This document shows positions 19,917-29,881 of a stretch of DNA of 64,000 nt, piece by piece; position 1 is the stretch's first letter; every line of letters starts with the position of its first letter. The translations under genes and the position numbers were made by a program. Below the pieces are notes generated by a model, which had not been told where the DNA came from, did not search any database, and saw only the letters and a program-made list of their open reading frames with translations. The stretch comes from an uncultured Bacteroidota bacterium (GTDB taxonomy: Bacteria > Bacteroidota > Bacteroidia > Flavobacteriales > Flavobacteriaceae): positions 45,720-109,719 of the forward strand of contig CACHNE010000003.1 in assembly GCA_902581145.1 (NCBI GenBank), in the 5' to 3' direction.

Positions 19917-21386
19917 TTATCTAGAGTAATTTGGAGCTTCCTTAGTAATATTTACCCCGTGAGGATGACTCTCAACTATTCCAGACGATGTAATTTGAAC
20001 AAACTTTGCGGTTTTTTGTAATGTACTAATATCCTTTGCACCACAATATCCCATACCAGCTCTCAATCCACCTACAAACTGGTGAATACTTTCAACTAAA
20101 TCTCCTTTGTATGGAACACGACCTACTATACCTTCAGGTACTAATTTTTTTATATCACTCTCTACATCTTGAAAATACCTATCCTTACTACCTTTTTTCA
20201 TAGCTTCTAAAGAACCCATACCTCTGTAAGATTTAAACTTCCTGCCTTCATATATAATTGTTTCTCCAGGGGATTCTTTTGTTCCAGCCAAAAGGGAGCC
20301 AAGCATAACACATGAAGCACCAGCAGCGATAGCTTTTGCTATATCTCCTGTATATTTAATTCCTCCATCTGCAATTACAGGCACTTTATTATTAATAGAT
20401 TTACAAACATCTAAAATAGCAGAAAATTGAGGTACACCCACTCCCGCTACAATTCTAGTTGTACATATTGATCCTGGACCTATACCAACCTTAATACCAT
20501 CAGCACCAGCATCTAATAAAAACTTTGCAGCCTCCGATGTAGCGATATTACCGACTACAATATCAACATCATCATTATTTTTTTTCAACTCTTTTAGTAA
20601 TTCTACAACTCTTTCTGTATGCCCATGAGCTGTATCAATAACAATAGCATCTACTCCAGATTTAATAAGCGCTGTTGATCTTTCGACTGAATCATCAGTT
20701 ACTCCAATAGCTGCTGCGACTCTTAACCTACCGTATTTATCTTTGTTAGCAATAGGTTTTAATTTCAACTTTGTAATATCACTGAAGGTAATTAACCCAA
20801 CCAGCTTATTTTCTTTAGTAACAACTGGCAATTTTTCGATTTTATTTTGCTGTAATATAACTTCAGCATCTTCAAGCGAAGTTCCTTCCCCAACGGTTAT
20901 AAGATTCTCTTTTGTCATAACCTCTGTGATTAATCTGTCATTTTTTTTCTCAAATCTTAAATCTCTATTAGTAACAATACCTTTTAGGAAACCAGAATCA
21001 TCTACAATTGGAATACCTCCGATTTTATTTTCTTTCATACTTTTCTTCGCATCTGAAACAACAGAATTTAAAGGAAGAGTTACAGGGTCCATAATCATTC
21101 CGCTTTCTGCTCTTTTAACACGCCTTATCTTGTCAGCTTGTAATTTTATTGACATATTTTTATGAATCACTCCAATACCACCCTCTTGTGCGATTGCTAT
21201 AGCCATTCTACTTTCTGTTACAGTATCCATAGCAGCAGAAACTATTGGAATATTCAATGAAATATTTTTAGAAAATTTAGAATTTATATTTACTTCACGA
21301 GGCAAAATATCAGAATATCCAGGAACAAGTAGAACATCATCGTAAGTAAGTGCTTGTGAAATAATTTTTTTCGGAAGGTTTTCCAT
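19917..21386 (-). CDS. guaB: IMP dehydrogenase
   Basis: [18 protein letters not shown], two CBS domains, [23 protein letters not shown] 21386 preferred. Confidence 0.97.
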   Translation of the reverse strand: MENLPKKIISQALTYDDVLLVPGYSDILPREVNINSKFSKNISLNIPIVSAAMDTVTESRMAIAIAQEGGIGVIHKNMSIKLQADKIRRVKRAESGMIMDPVTLPLNSVVSDAKKSMKENKIGGIPIVDDSGFLKGIVTNRDLRFEKKNDRLITEVMTKENLITVGEGTSLEDAEVILQQNKIEKLPVVTKENKLVGLITFSDITKLKLKPIANKDKYGRLRVAAAIGVTDDSVERSTALIKSGVDAIVIDTAHGHTERVVELLKELKKNNDDVDIVVGNIATSEAAKFLLDAGADGIKVGIGPGSICTTRIVAGVGVPQFSAILDVCKSINNKVPVIADGGIKYTGDIAKAIAAGASCVMLGSLLAGTKESPGETIIYEGRKFKSYRGMGSLEAMKKGSKDRYFQDVESDIKKLVPEGIVGRVPYKGDLVESIHQFVGGLRAGMGYCGAKDISTLQKTAKFVQITSSGIVESHPHGVNITKEAPNYSR

Positions 21387-21416
21387 GCAATTGACAATTA
21401 ATTGCATGCAAATATA
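21384..21416 (-). promoter_or_regulatory. guaB -7 box (21409-21416) abutting a 9-bp-arm dyad (21384-21408)
   Basis: catgcaatt-gacaatt-aattgcatg perfect arms next to caaatata (TATATTTG on minus). Confidence 0.6.
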
Positions 21417-21427
21417 CAACTTGGAAC

Positions 21428-21925
21428 TTAAACTTTACTCTTTTTTGATAATGATTGACGTAAAATAATATAACAACTGATAAGAAATACCATTGCCATT
21501 ATGGTGGATGAAATAAAAATTACATACTTCATCCAGGTTACGCCATTCCAAAGTAAATAGATTCCACCAAAGGTCATGAGAATTGACACAAAAGGCTCAA
21601 TAATTAAAAACATTTTAAAATAATAGTTCAAATCTGTAATCAATAGAAGTAATCCAGTTATAAAAAATATGATTGACATTGAAATTATATGAGAATGCAG
21701 AAGATTATAAATCTGATATTTAGTTTTCTTGAATTTATATATAACCTGAGGATCTTTTGATTCATTACCTAGATAATTTTCTTCAATACCTATTGGAGAA
21801 AGACTTGATGTATGGTCAACCAATAAAATAGAAACAAAATAACCAATTGATAAAACAAGGATAAAAGGAACTACTAAGTTTTTAAATTCCTTTGGTAAAG
21901 AATAAATCAAGCCATTTAAAGTCAT
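21428..21925 (-). CDS. four-TM inner-membrane protein of unknown function
   Basis: Four hydrophobic segments; TAATG overlap with the upstream FMN-binding gene. Confidence 0.7.
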   Translation of the reverse strand: MTLNGLIYSLPKEFKNLVVPFILVLSIGYFVSILLVDHTSSLSPIGIEENYLGNESKDPQVIYKFKKTKYQIYNLLHSHIISMSIIFFITGLLLLITDLNYYFKMFLIIEPFVSILMTFGGIYLLWNGVTWMKYVIFISSTIMAMVFLISCYIILRQSLSKKSKV

Positions 21926-22446
21926 TAGAATGCAGAATTTTGATTTAATTTATTAACCGAATCAAGAAAAGAGTTTACCGTTTCAATCATAGATTTAACA
22001 GAAATTGTTGCTCCAGAAATGGCTGATATATCTTGCATATACTTTAAGTTGTCATCTTTTCCTTTATTCTTGAATTGTTTTAGCCATCTTTTAGATCCAA
22101 TTTCACCTCCCCAATTTTCTCTATAAACTAAGACTTTTGAGTCAATAATTTTTAAATCGATACCTAAGATAATCAAATAATCGAATTCAAAATGCATACT
22201 GGGTGCTTTTGACTCATATGAATAGCCGATTAATTCATCATTATGTATTATCTTTTTAAATTTTGGGTAATTGAATTGATCCCAAATTTCTTCTTTTACT
22301 TTATTGTCAATGTTAATATTTGACAACTCAAAATTTTCAATATCAAATATTGCTTTAATCTGTTTTGAAACTTTCTTTTTATTTCTGTCTTTTTCAGAAA
22401 CTGAGAGTAATAAAACCGATAAAAAAAATAAAACTATTATTCTCAT
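21925..22446 (-). CDS. FMN-binding (RnfG/NqrC-type) exported protein
   Basis: N-terminal hydrophobic signal; DISAISGATISVKSM matches the SGAT-type flavinylation motif. Confidence 0.75.
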   Translation of the reverse strand: MRIIVLFFLSVLLLSVSEKDRNKKKVSKQIKAIFDIENFELSNINIDNKVKEEIWDQFNYPKFKKIIHNDELIGYSYESKAPSMHFEFDYLIILGIDLKIIDSKVLVYRENWGGEIGSKRWLKQFKNKGKDDNLKYMQDISAISGATISVKSMIETVNSFLDSVNKLNQNSAF

Positions 22447-22465
22447 AATCTTTACTAATGAACAA

Positions 22466-22491
22466 GGAGAAAATCATTTTAGATTTTCTCC
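22466..22491 (-). other. intercistronic stem-loop (10-bp perfect arms)
   Basis: ggagaaaatc-atttta-gattttctcc, no U-tract after it. Confidence 0.7.
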
Positions 22492-22531
22492 CGTTCAAAT
22501 ATTGCTAAAAAATATTAAACTAAAAACAAAA

Positions 22532-23626
22532 TTAGAACCAAACTCCTATTCCAAAGTTTAGTACTGATGTGTTTTCATCAGATGCTTCGTTTCCAAGGAT
22601 CTGATAGTCGATTTTGAAAGCAGCACCTGGTGCAACATGCCAACTAAGACCTGTTGTCAATACATTTCTATTATATGCGTCATTTGCAACTAATGACCCA
22701 GCTACACCAGCATGAGTGTCATAGTTTGAATAACGTGCAAAAAGATCAAGCTTTTCCTCTTTTTCCAAGGAGAATAAATTATAGGATGCCTCTAAATACC
22801 ATCCGTTCATTTTTGAGCCAAGATCAGAATCCCAAGCCAAATTATACTCCTCGGAACCATCGATAGAAGTTGTAACAAATTGTCCTCTCATACCAAACCT
22901 TTCCATTGCATAACGTGCGTCAAGACCAATCATTGAAATCCCAACACCAGGAACATTAGCATTTACATCAACATTTGTATCTCCAAAGTAACCAGCAAGA
23001 CCTAACTTTAATCCATCAATTCCATACCAGTCAACTTTGGCTGATATATTTGTTGTATTCCACATAGCTTCAGCTCCTTTAGCTCTACCACTTCTAATAC
23101 CGTGCGATCCACCCAAACCATCAGATTTGAAACCGTTAAATAGATAAAGTTGATACTTTAAAGATGCATCATCAAGTCTGCCGTTTAATCCAAAACCAAT
23201 TTCTCTCCACGTAGACGGGATGATTGATTTGTCCATACCTGGACGTTCTACTCCATTAAACGTTGTCGGCTCATGAAATTCATTTACGATTCCCATAGGA
23301 ATAAGCATCAAACCTGCTCTTAAACTTAAGTTGTCTCTCAGCGCATATGAAAGAAATGCTTGCTCCACATAAACTTCAACTACATGTTCAAATTCAATTT
23401 CTGAAACAAATTGAACTTTATCGTTAAAATTATAGCCTAAAAGAGTTACTAATCTGTGAACATCAACTTTTCCATTTCCATCCTCAGGAAGATTGACATG
23501 AACTTCACCATATCCACCTAAAACAATACCTTGCCCTTTATTCATTAAAGTTTCAGCTGCATTTTGAGCAAAAACAAAAGAAGTACTCGAAAGAATTAAT
23601 ATAATAATATGATATAATTTTTTCAT
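22532..23626 (-). CDS. outer-membrane porin-like beta-barrel protein
   Basis: Signal peptide ending FVFAQ; GQGIVLGGYGEVHVNL; LSLRAGLMLIPMGIVNEFHEPTTFNGVERP; alternating strands, terminal aromatic WF. Confidence 0.8.
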   Translation of the reverse strand: MKKLYHIIILILSSTSFVFAQNAAETLMNKGQGIVLGGYGEVHVNLPEDGNGKVDVHRLVTLLGYNFNDKVQFVSEIEFEHVVEVYVEQAFLSYALRDNLSLRAGLMLIPMGIVNEFHEPTTFNGVERPGMDKSIIPSTWREIGFGLNGRLDDASLKYQLYLFNGFKSDGLGGSHGIRSGRAKGAEAMWNTTNISAKVDWYGIDGLKLGLAGYFGDTNVDVNANVPGVGISMIGLDARYAMERFGMRGQFVTTSIDGSEEYNLAWDSDLGSKMNGWYLEASYNLFSLEKEEKLDLFARYSNYDTHAGVAGSLVANDAYNRNVLTTGLSWHVAPGAAFKIDYQILGNEASDENTSVLNFGIGVWF

Positions 23627-23656
23627 TATTTTTATTTAGATTAATTATTAATAAGA

Positions 23657-23664
23657 CAAATATA
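23657..23664 (-). promoter_or_regulatory. TATATTTG -7 box upstream of the porin gene
   Basis: Exact TAnnTTTG 30 nt upstream of ATG; no TTG at ideal spacing. Confidence 0.4.
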
Positions 23665-23716
23665 GATACTATGTTTCAAATAAAAAAAATTATTTAGAAT
23701 AATTATAAATAATAAA

Positions 23717-24580
23717 TTAATGGTAATTTAAAAATATATCACTAGCATAGTTGTATGCAGCTTCAAATTTCAAAGGGTTAATATTAGTTTCTATACCCTT
23801 CTCTTGACAAAAAGAAATAATTTTTTCTGTTGGCATATTTCCGATTAGATTGTCCGAAGCCATTGGACAACCTCCAAAACCCTGAATAGCACAATCAATT
23901 CTATGACACCCTGAATCAAAAGATGCATCGATTTTATCTCTCCAGAATTTTGGATGAGTATGCAAATGTAAGCCAAACTCAACTTCGGGATATTTTAGAG
24001 AAAAATATTGGTAAACCTTTTCAATTATTGAAGGAGTTGCTGAGCCAATGGTATCACTCAATGAAATTAGATTAAATCCATGATCAACAAGCTTTGAAAT
24101 AGATTTATCAATTATCTCTAAATTCCACACCTCGCCGTATGGATTACCAAAACACATAGATAAATAAACAACCAGTTTTTTTTGACTTCCTAAAACTATT
24201 TTATGGATTTCAACTAGATGTTTGAATGATTCAATAATTGTCTTATTGGTATTTCTCATCTGAAAGTTTTCAGAAATTGAAAAAGGAAAACCTGCATATG
24301 AAATTTGATTGAAGTTCGATGCAATTTCTGCCCCCTTTATATTAGCAATTATTACTAGAAGGTCAGATTTCTTTTTTGACAAATCTAAAGAATTAATGAC
24401 TTCACCTGTGTCAGATAATTGTGGAAGAACTTTTTTAGATACAAAACTACCCACATCAATAGTGTCAAAACCAACCTCTAATAAACTTTGAACATATTTA
24501 ATTTTTTTTTCGGTTGGAATAAATTCCTTAATACTCTGAATAGCATCTCTTGGACATTCTATAATCTTGAGTTTTCGCAT
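23717..24580 (-). CDS. hydroxymethylglutaryl-CoA lyase
   Basis: IECPRDAIQSI, VGSFVSKKVLPQL, LSDTIGSATP, FGLHLHTH, DCAIQGFGGCPMA. Confidence 0.9.
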   Translation of the reverse strand: MRKLKIIECPRDAIQSIKEFIPTEKKIKYVQSLLEVGFDTIDVGSFVSKKVLPQLSDTGEVINSLDLSKKKSDLLVIIANIKGAEIASNFNQISYAGFPFSISENFQMRNTNKTIIESFKHLVEIHKIVLGSQKKLVVYLSMCFGNPYGEVWNLEIIDKSISKLVDHGFNLISLSDTIGSATPSIIEKVYQYFSLKYPEVEFGLHLHTHPKFWRDKIDASFDSGCHRIDCAIQGFGGCPMASDNLIGNMPTEKIISFCQEKGIETNINPLKFEAAYNYASDIFLNYH

Positions 24581-24588
24581 GTAACAGA

Positions 24589-25215
24589 TTAATTGGTTAA
24601 AGTTAAATTATTTTCAGTAAATAAAATTAGCTGAGCGATGAATAACAGCACAATAATATTGAAATATTTAGCAAAAATTTTAAATCTATTATTTGAAGAA
24701 AATTTTTTGTGAATAAAATTAGAAAATAGGATAATCAATCCAAATACGATGAACGTTACAATAACAAAAATCAATCCTAACGATAAGATTTGAAATTTAA
24801 ATGAAGTTGTTTCGGAATAAATAAAATTTGAAAAGAATAATGTAAAAAATAAAAATACTTTCGGGTTTAATAAATTCATTAAAACCCCCCTATTAAAATT
24901 ATTTTGAATTTCATTTTTATTTTTTTCTAGTTGAAAATTGAAAATTCCCGATTTATACGTCTCATGGGAAAGATATAATAGATAAAAAACACCTGTATAT
25001 TTTATTATTTCAAAAAAAATATCGTATCTGATTAACAATTCATTCAATCCAAATGCGAGTAAAATTGTATGAACTAAACAACCAGTTAATAATCCTGATA
25101 AAAAAGAAAATCCTGCAGCTTTTCCAAACCTCGAAGTTACTGCGGCTAAATAAAGATTATCAGGCCCAGGACTTAAGGCTAATGCAAAACATGAAAAAAT
25201 AAAAGAAATCAACAT
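24589..25215 (-). CDS. LysE family translocator
   Basis: ALALSPGPDNLYLAAV, NLLNPKVFLFFTLFF. Confidence 0.9.
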   Translation of the reverse strand: MLISFIFSCFALALSPGPDNLYLAAVTSRFGKAAGFSFLSGLLTGCLVHTILLAFGLNELLIRYDIFFEIIKYTGVFYLLYLSHETYKSGIFNFQLEKNKNEIQNNFNRGVLMNLLNPKVFLFFTLFFSNFIYSETTSFKFQILSLGLIFVIVTFIVFGLIILFSNFIHKKFSSNNRFKIFAKYFNIIVLLFIAQLILFTENNLTLTN

Positions 25216-25296
25216 GAACAGTTTTATTTATTATGCAATGAAGGTAAATTTAATTATTTTTGTTCAAAGAAAAATAATCCTAAAATTTAGGTTAAA

Positions 25297-27057
25297 ATGA
25301 TTAATAAAGGATATCTTCTAAAATTAACTCAAATATTTTTTATATTGTTTTGTTTTGAATTATTTGCTCAACATAGTAAAATTAGTAGTTGCGGAACCGA
25401 GGTTCCAGAAAACTTTTTTGATACTGAAAAAATTAACAAAGAAGGCTATAATTACTTTCTAGAAGAATATTACAATAAAGTTCATTCAAAATCTTCAACA
25501 GCTATCACAAATGTGCCAGTAAAAATTCATATTGTAACTGATTCTGATGGTTCAACAAATATTACCGAAAGTCAAATTTTAGACGAAATTAATGAGGCAA
25601 ATTCATTTTTAGCTAATTCTTTTCTTGAAATAACAGTTTGTGAAGAAACTAATTTTATCTCAGATAATAATTTATATCTCTTTGATATTTCAGATGATCA
25701 AGGTCTGCTATATTCAAATAATCAATCAAACATTTTGAATATATATTTTGTTGAATCTATAAATGACGGAGATGTAGCGGGATATACATATCTTCCAGGC
25801 AATCCGTCTCAATATTATGACGTTATTGTTATGGATAACCAAGCAACAACCAATAATATAAGTTCAACTCTAATACATGAATTTGGTCATCACTTTAATT
25901 TAATACACACTCATGGACCAACCAATGTGCCTGGTGAAACTGAAGAACTTGTCAATGGTACTAATTGCTCCTCAACTGGTGATAGATTTTGCGATACACC
26001 AGCTGACCCGCTTATTAATAGCTCAAATGTAAGTTCAGTAAACTGTTTGTATACTGGAAATTCAACAGATGCGCTTGGACAAATTTATGATCCTGATACA
26101 TCAAATATTATGTCATATTCTCCAGACGTATGTACTGATTTTTTTAGTGTAGAACAATATGCCTATATGTATGCAGGATACCATTATTACAGAGGTACAT
26201 ATTATGAGTGCCCCTCTTTCAGTGTATCCTTTGATTATGAGAAAACTTTGAATTGTAATAATAGTATGACTGTAAACTTCACAGATACAAGTGTCGGTGC
26301 GACTTCGTGGGAATGGGATGTAAATGGTGATGATGTCATTGACTACACAATTCAAAATCCTACTCATACTTTTAATGAGCCTGGCTCATATGATGTAGCA
26401 TTAACTATTTCAAATGGAGAATCTGAAATAACAAAAGTTTTCCCTCAACTATTTATCTATAATTCAACAGATTTTGAAACTTCAATAATTAATTTAGATC
26501 TTTTTATAGTTGACATAAATGAAAATACATGGGAATTTAAAAATTCTAATGATGATATATTGTACTCTGGCGGTCCCTACCCAGAAATGGGAGAATACAA
26601 TTATGAATTTGATACAAATAATGGAGATTGTTATTCATTTGTTATTTATGACTCTGCTGGAAATGGTTTAGCAAGTACAAGTTGGACTGTTGGAGGTGGC
26701 TCAGAATTCTATGAACTTACAACCGAAAACGGCTTGATAATTCAATCGAATAATGATTTTGGATTTGAAGAGTTAACTTTAATAAATAATCAATCCATGA
26801 GTCTAAACGAAATCAATTTTAAAAATCAAGTTGATTTATATCCAAACCCAGCAGATGATCATATTAAAATTAGATATCTGAATATTCTTCCAAACTCTTA
26901 TAAAATTTTTGATTTGAATGGCAGGTTAATTTATTCGAAAGCAGTTAATAGCAATAATGATCTTGAAGTTGATGTAAGTGGTTTTGAAAGAGGATTTTAT
27001 TTTATTGCAATTCAATCTGGTAAAAATATTGATAATTTAAAGTTTCTGGTTAAGTAA
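25297..27057 (+). CDS. secreted zinc metalloprotease (M43-like) with PKD domain and T9SS type A sorting domain
   Basis: HEFGHHFNLIHTHG zinc site; NIMSYSPDVC met-turn; PKD VNFTDTSVGATSWEWDVNGDD; C-terminal VDLYPNPADDHIKI...FYFIAIQSGKNIDNLKFLVK. Confidence 0.9.
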   Translation: MINKGYLLKLTQIFFILFCFELFAQHSKISSCGTEVPENFFDTEKINKEGYNYFLEEYYNKVHSKSSTAITNVPVKIHIVTDSDGSTNITESQILDEINEANSFLANSFLEITVCEETNFISDNNLYLFDISDDQGLLYSNNQSNILNIYFVESINDGDVAGYTYLPGNPSQYYDVIVMDNQATTNNISSTLIHEFGHHFNLIHTHGPTNVPGETEELVNGTNCSSTGDRFCDTPADPLINSSNVSSVNCLYTGNSTDALGQIYDPDTSNIMSYSPDVCTDFFSVEQYAYMYAGYHYYRGTYYECPSFSVSFDYEKTLNCNNSMTVNFTDTSVGATSWEWDVNGDDVIDYTIQNPTHTFNEPGSYDVALTISNGESEITKVFPQLFIYNSTDFETSIINLDLFIVDINENTWEFKNSNDDILYSGGPYPEMGEYNYEFDTNNGDCYSFVIYDSAGNGLASTSWTVGGGSEFYELTTENGLIIQSNNDFGFEELTLINNQSMSLNEINFKNQVDLYPNPADDHIKIRYLNILPNSYKIFDLNGRLIYSKAVNSNNDLEVDVSGFERGFYFIAIQSGKNIDNLKFLVK

Positions 27058-28059
27058 CTCTTTATTTATCCCTTTGACAAGTCCAGGCCCCTCGTATATA
27101 ATTCCTGTGTATAACTGAATTAAATGTGCACCTGCTTTAATTTTTCTTACTGCCTGTTCAGGTGTTGATATACCACCAACACCAATTATCGGAAGTTTTC
27201 CATTGGTTCTCTTAGAAATAAAAGAAATAACCTCATTACTCTTATCATATAATGGAGCTCCACTCAAGCCTCCTGTCTCGTTTTTGTTTTTAGACTTTAA
27301 ATCAGGAAAATCAATTGTCGTATTAGTCGCTATTATCCCGTCAATATTATTATTGTCTATTACCTTTAGAATTTCAAGAATTTTTTGCCTACTTAAATCA
27401 GGAGATATTTTGACAAGTATTGGTTTTTTTATGATTTCCTTTAACCTAAATTGATTTAGATCGATAAACAAATCATTTAAAAATTCACTTGACTGTAATT
27501 CTCTTAATCCAGGTGTATTGGGTGAGCTAACATTGATAACAAAATAATCAACATAATTGTAAAGCTCTTTAAAACAAATTAAATAATCATTCTTTGCTTC
27601 AGAATTGGGTGTTTGCTTATTTTTACCAATATTTCCACCAATGAGAACTTTATATTTTTTTTTTAATCGTCTTTTAATTTTTACTATTCCATCATTATTA
27701 AAACCCAATCGGTTAATTATGGCTGTGTCTTCTTTTAACCTAAATAATCTCTTTTTTGGATTTCCATCCTGAGGTTGAGGTGTAACAGTACCAATCTCAA
27801 TAAAACCAAATCCAAATTTTTCAAATTCAGAGATATGTGTTGCATTTTTATCAAATCCCGCAGCCATTCCAATAGGATTTTCAAAGGTTAAACCAAAAAT
27901 TTTTCTTCTTAATTTTGGATTCTGAACTTTATAAATAGATTCAATTAAAAAACCAATCATTGGTATTTTAAAAACAATCTTTATTAAAAAGAATGTGAAA
28001 CTATGAATTTTTTCAGGGTCAAATAAGAATAAAAATGGAGATAGTATTTTCTTATACAT
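27037..28059 (-). CDS. pyrD: dihydroorotate dehydrogenase (quinone)
   Basis: GMAAGFDKNA, FIEIGTVTPQPQDGNPKKRLFRL, NVSSPNTPGLRELQ, IGVGGI. Confidence 0.96.
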   Translation of the reverse strand: MYKKILSPFLFLFDPEKIHSFTFFLIKIVFKIPMIGFLIESIYKVQNPKLRRKIFGLTFENPIGMAAGFDKNATHISEFEKFGFGFIEIGTVTPQPQDGNPKKRLFRLKEDTAIINRLGFNNDGIVKIKRRLKKKYKVLIGGNIGKNKQTPNSEAKNDYLICFKELYNYVDYFVINVSSPNTPGLRELQSSEFLNDLFIDLNQFRLKEIIKKPILVKISPDLSRQKILEILKVIDNNNIDGIIATNTTIDFPDLKSKNKNETGGLSGAPLYDKSNEVISFISKRTNGKLPIIGVGGISTPEQAVRKIKAGAHLIQLYTGIIYEGPGLVKGINKELLNQKL

Positions 28060-28074
28060 TTTTAATTAATTAAA

Positions 28075-28350
28075 CTACTTGTTTAATTCATTTGAAGCTT
28101 CCATTGAAATCATTGACTTATTAAATTTTAATTTTCCAGCTGTGGTTTCTATAATACATGTACCTTCTTTCTGATTTATATGATTTACTCTTCCATGCAT
28201 ACCACTCTTCATAACAATTCTATCACCAATTTTTAAATCCATAAGAAATTTTCTCTCCTTTTTTGCCTTTCTCATTTGTGGTGCAATCATAAAGAAATAA
28301 ATGACTGCAAACATTAGCAGAAGCGGAGTAAACTGCGAAAAATTTTCCAT
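28075..28350 (-). CDS. yajC: preprotein translocase subunit YajC
   Basis: FMIAPQMRKAKKERKFLMDLKIGDRIVMKSGMHGRV. Confidence 0.92.
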   Translation of the reverse strand: MENFSQFTPLLLMFAVIYFFMIAPQMRKAKKERKFLMDLKIGDRIVMKSGMHGRVNHINQKEGTCIIETTAGKLKFNKSMISMEASNELNK

Positions 28351-28352
28351 AT

Positions 28353-28835
28353 TTACTGAATAATAGGGCCAGCAGCAGCAGGGGGCACACCAACACCAGG
28401 CTTGTTAATAAAAGCCGATATTCTTACCGATTCGGTTCCTCTTTGTGTGTTGGCTTTAATAGTAACGGTCTTAGAAGTTTTATTCATTCCTTTTCCATTA
28501 AATTTAACCGTAAATTGAGAAGATTCACCTGGAAGTAAAGGTGCTCTACTCCAATCCTGAGGAACTGTACATCCGCAAGTTGACTTTATTTCAGTTATAA
28601 CCAAAGGAGCTTCTCCAGTATTCGTATAAGAAAAAACTGTTTCCTGAGCTTCCCCATCCAAAATAGTTCCAAAATCATGGAGCTTTTTATCAAAAGTCAT
28701 GATAGGAAATTTAGAGGGGGTATTATCTCTAACAGCTGCCTGTTCAACATTTTCTGTTTTAACTTTGCTAAATGGATCATCACCACAAGAAGTAAAAACT
28801 AGTGTAAGTGCGAATAAATAAATTATATTTTTCAT
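28353..28835 (-). CDS. DUF1573 domain lipoprotein
   Basis: Lipobox VFTSCG; HDFGTILDGEAQETVFSYTNTGEAPLVITEIKSTCGCTVP. Confidence 0.92.
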   Translation of the reverse strand: MKNIIYLFALTLVFTSCGDDPFSKVKTENVEQAAVRDNTPSKFPIMTFDKKLHDFGTILDGEAQETVFSYTNTGEAPLVITEIKSTCGCTVPQDWSRAPLLPGESSQFTVKFNGKGMNKTSKTVTIKANTQRGTESVRISAFINKPGVGVPPAAAGPIIQ

Positions 28836-28854
28836 TGATGAATTATTAATTGTT

Positions 28855-28884
28855 CAAAAGTAAAAAAAAATGTTAATCTCTCAA
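28855..28884 (-). promoter_or_regulatory. Promoter TTG-N19-TACTTTTG for DUF1573-yajC
   Basis: Minus-strand TTG 28882-28884, N19, TACTTTTG 28855-28862. Confidence 0.6.
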
Positions 28885-29820
28885 ACCTCTACCCTCTTTA
28901 ATTAATGAATTATTTTTGATTAAATCTTTTACTATTTTATCAAGAATTCCATTAATAAAGAAGCTACTTTTTTCAGTTGAATAGTCTTTTGAAATTTCTA
29001 TATATTCATTTAAAGTGACCTTTACAGGAATATCTCTAAACTCATTTAGTTCTGAAATAGCCAAATTTATAATTACTAAATCCACTTTTGCTAATCGCTC
29101 AATATCCCAATTTGCTGCATATTTATTTATCAATTCATTATTAGACTCAAAATTCTTCAAAGAATATTTAGCTAAATCATCAGCATATTTTTTATCTGAT
29201 TTATTTGAAAATAACTTGAAATAAAATGTTTTTTCATAATTATTTCTTGTTGAAATTTTCAAATATCTTAATAACAAAGTGTTAACCAATGGAAAATCGT
29301 CCATCCAGTAAATGTTTTTCTCTTCAATGAAAGTTTGAAATTTTTCATCGGTTATAATTAGGTCTTTAAAAATATCGTAAACAAACTTTATATCATCATC
29401 ATAAGAATTTATTTTATTTTTCATGTACGAATCATAAATCTCACTGTTAATTATCTTATCATAAATTACATTAACATATTTGTAATCTATCTCCCAATCT
29501 ACAAATTCATTAGACTTTAATGATTCAACTATTTTTAAGTTTGATGCTAAATCGTTTAGAAATATATTTTCAGAAAATTTTTTATTACTATACTTATCAC
29601 TAACATTACCGGTAACACTCTGCTGTGAAATGTTATATTTATCATCAGCTTTTTTTAAAATTTCAATCAGGAATGAAATTTGTAAGAGAAACAAATAATG
29701 TATAGAATGGATGCTACTGCTAAGATTATTATAATGTTCTTTTGTATCTTCGAAATCAGATATTTCGGCAGCATATAAATATTGCATTATTTTAAGCCTG
29801 ATATGTCTTCGATTTAACAT
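28873..29820 (-). CDS. nusB: transcription antitermination factor NusB, Bacteroidota long form
   Basis: C-terminal NWDIERLAKVDLVIINLAISELNEFRDIPVKVTLNEYIEISKDYSTEKSSFFINGILDKI; MLNRRHIRLKIMQYLYA N-terminus. Confidence 0.92.
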   Translation of the reverse strand: MLNRRHIRLKIMQYLYAAEISDFEDTKEHYNNLSSSIHSIHYLFLLQISFLIEILKKADDKYNISQQSVTGNVSDKYSNKKFSENIFLNDLASNLKIVESLKSNEFVDWEIDYKYVNVIYDKIINSEIYDSYMKNKINSYDDDIKFVYDIFKDLIITDEKFQTFIEEKNIYWMDDFPLVNTLLLRYLKISTRNNYEKTFYFKLFSNKSDKKYADDLAKYSLKNFESNNELINKYAANWDIERLAKVDLVIINLAISELNEFRDIPVKVTLNEYIEISKDYSTEKSSFFINGILDKIVKDLIKNNSLIKEGRGLRD

Positions 29821-29881
29821 TTAAAAGAACAATTTAAAATTACCGCAAGATAATATTAATTATCTAAAAATATTTACATCA

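Noticed and set aside
20743-21165. 140-aa plus-strand ORF antisense to guaB
   Set aside because: Entirely inside the well-supported guaB CDS, no family resemblance; antisense frame artefact.
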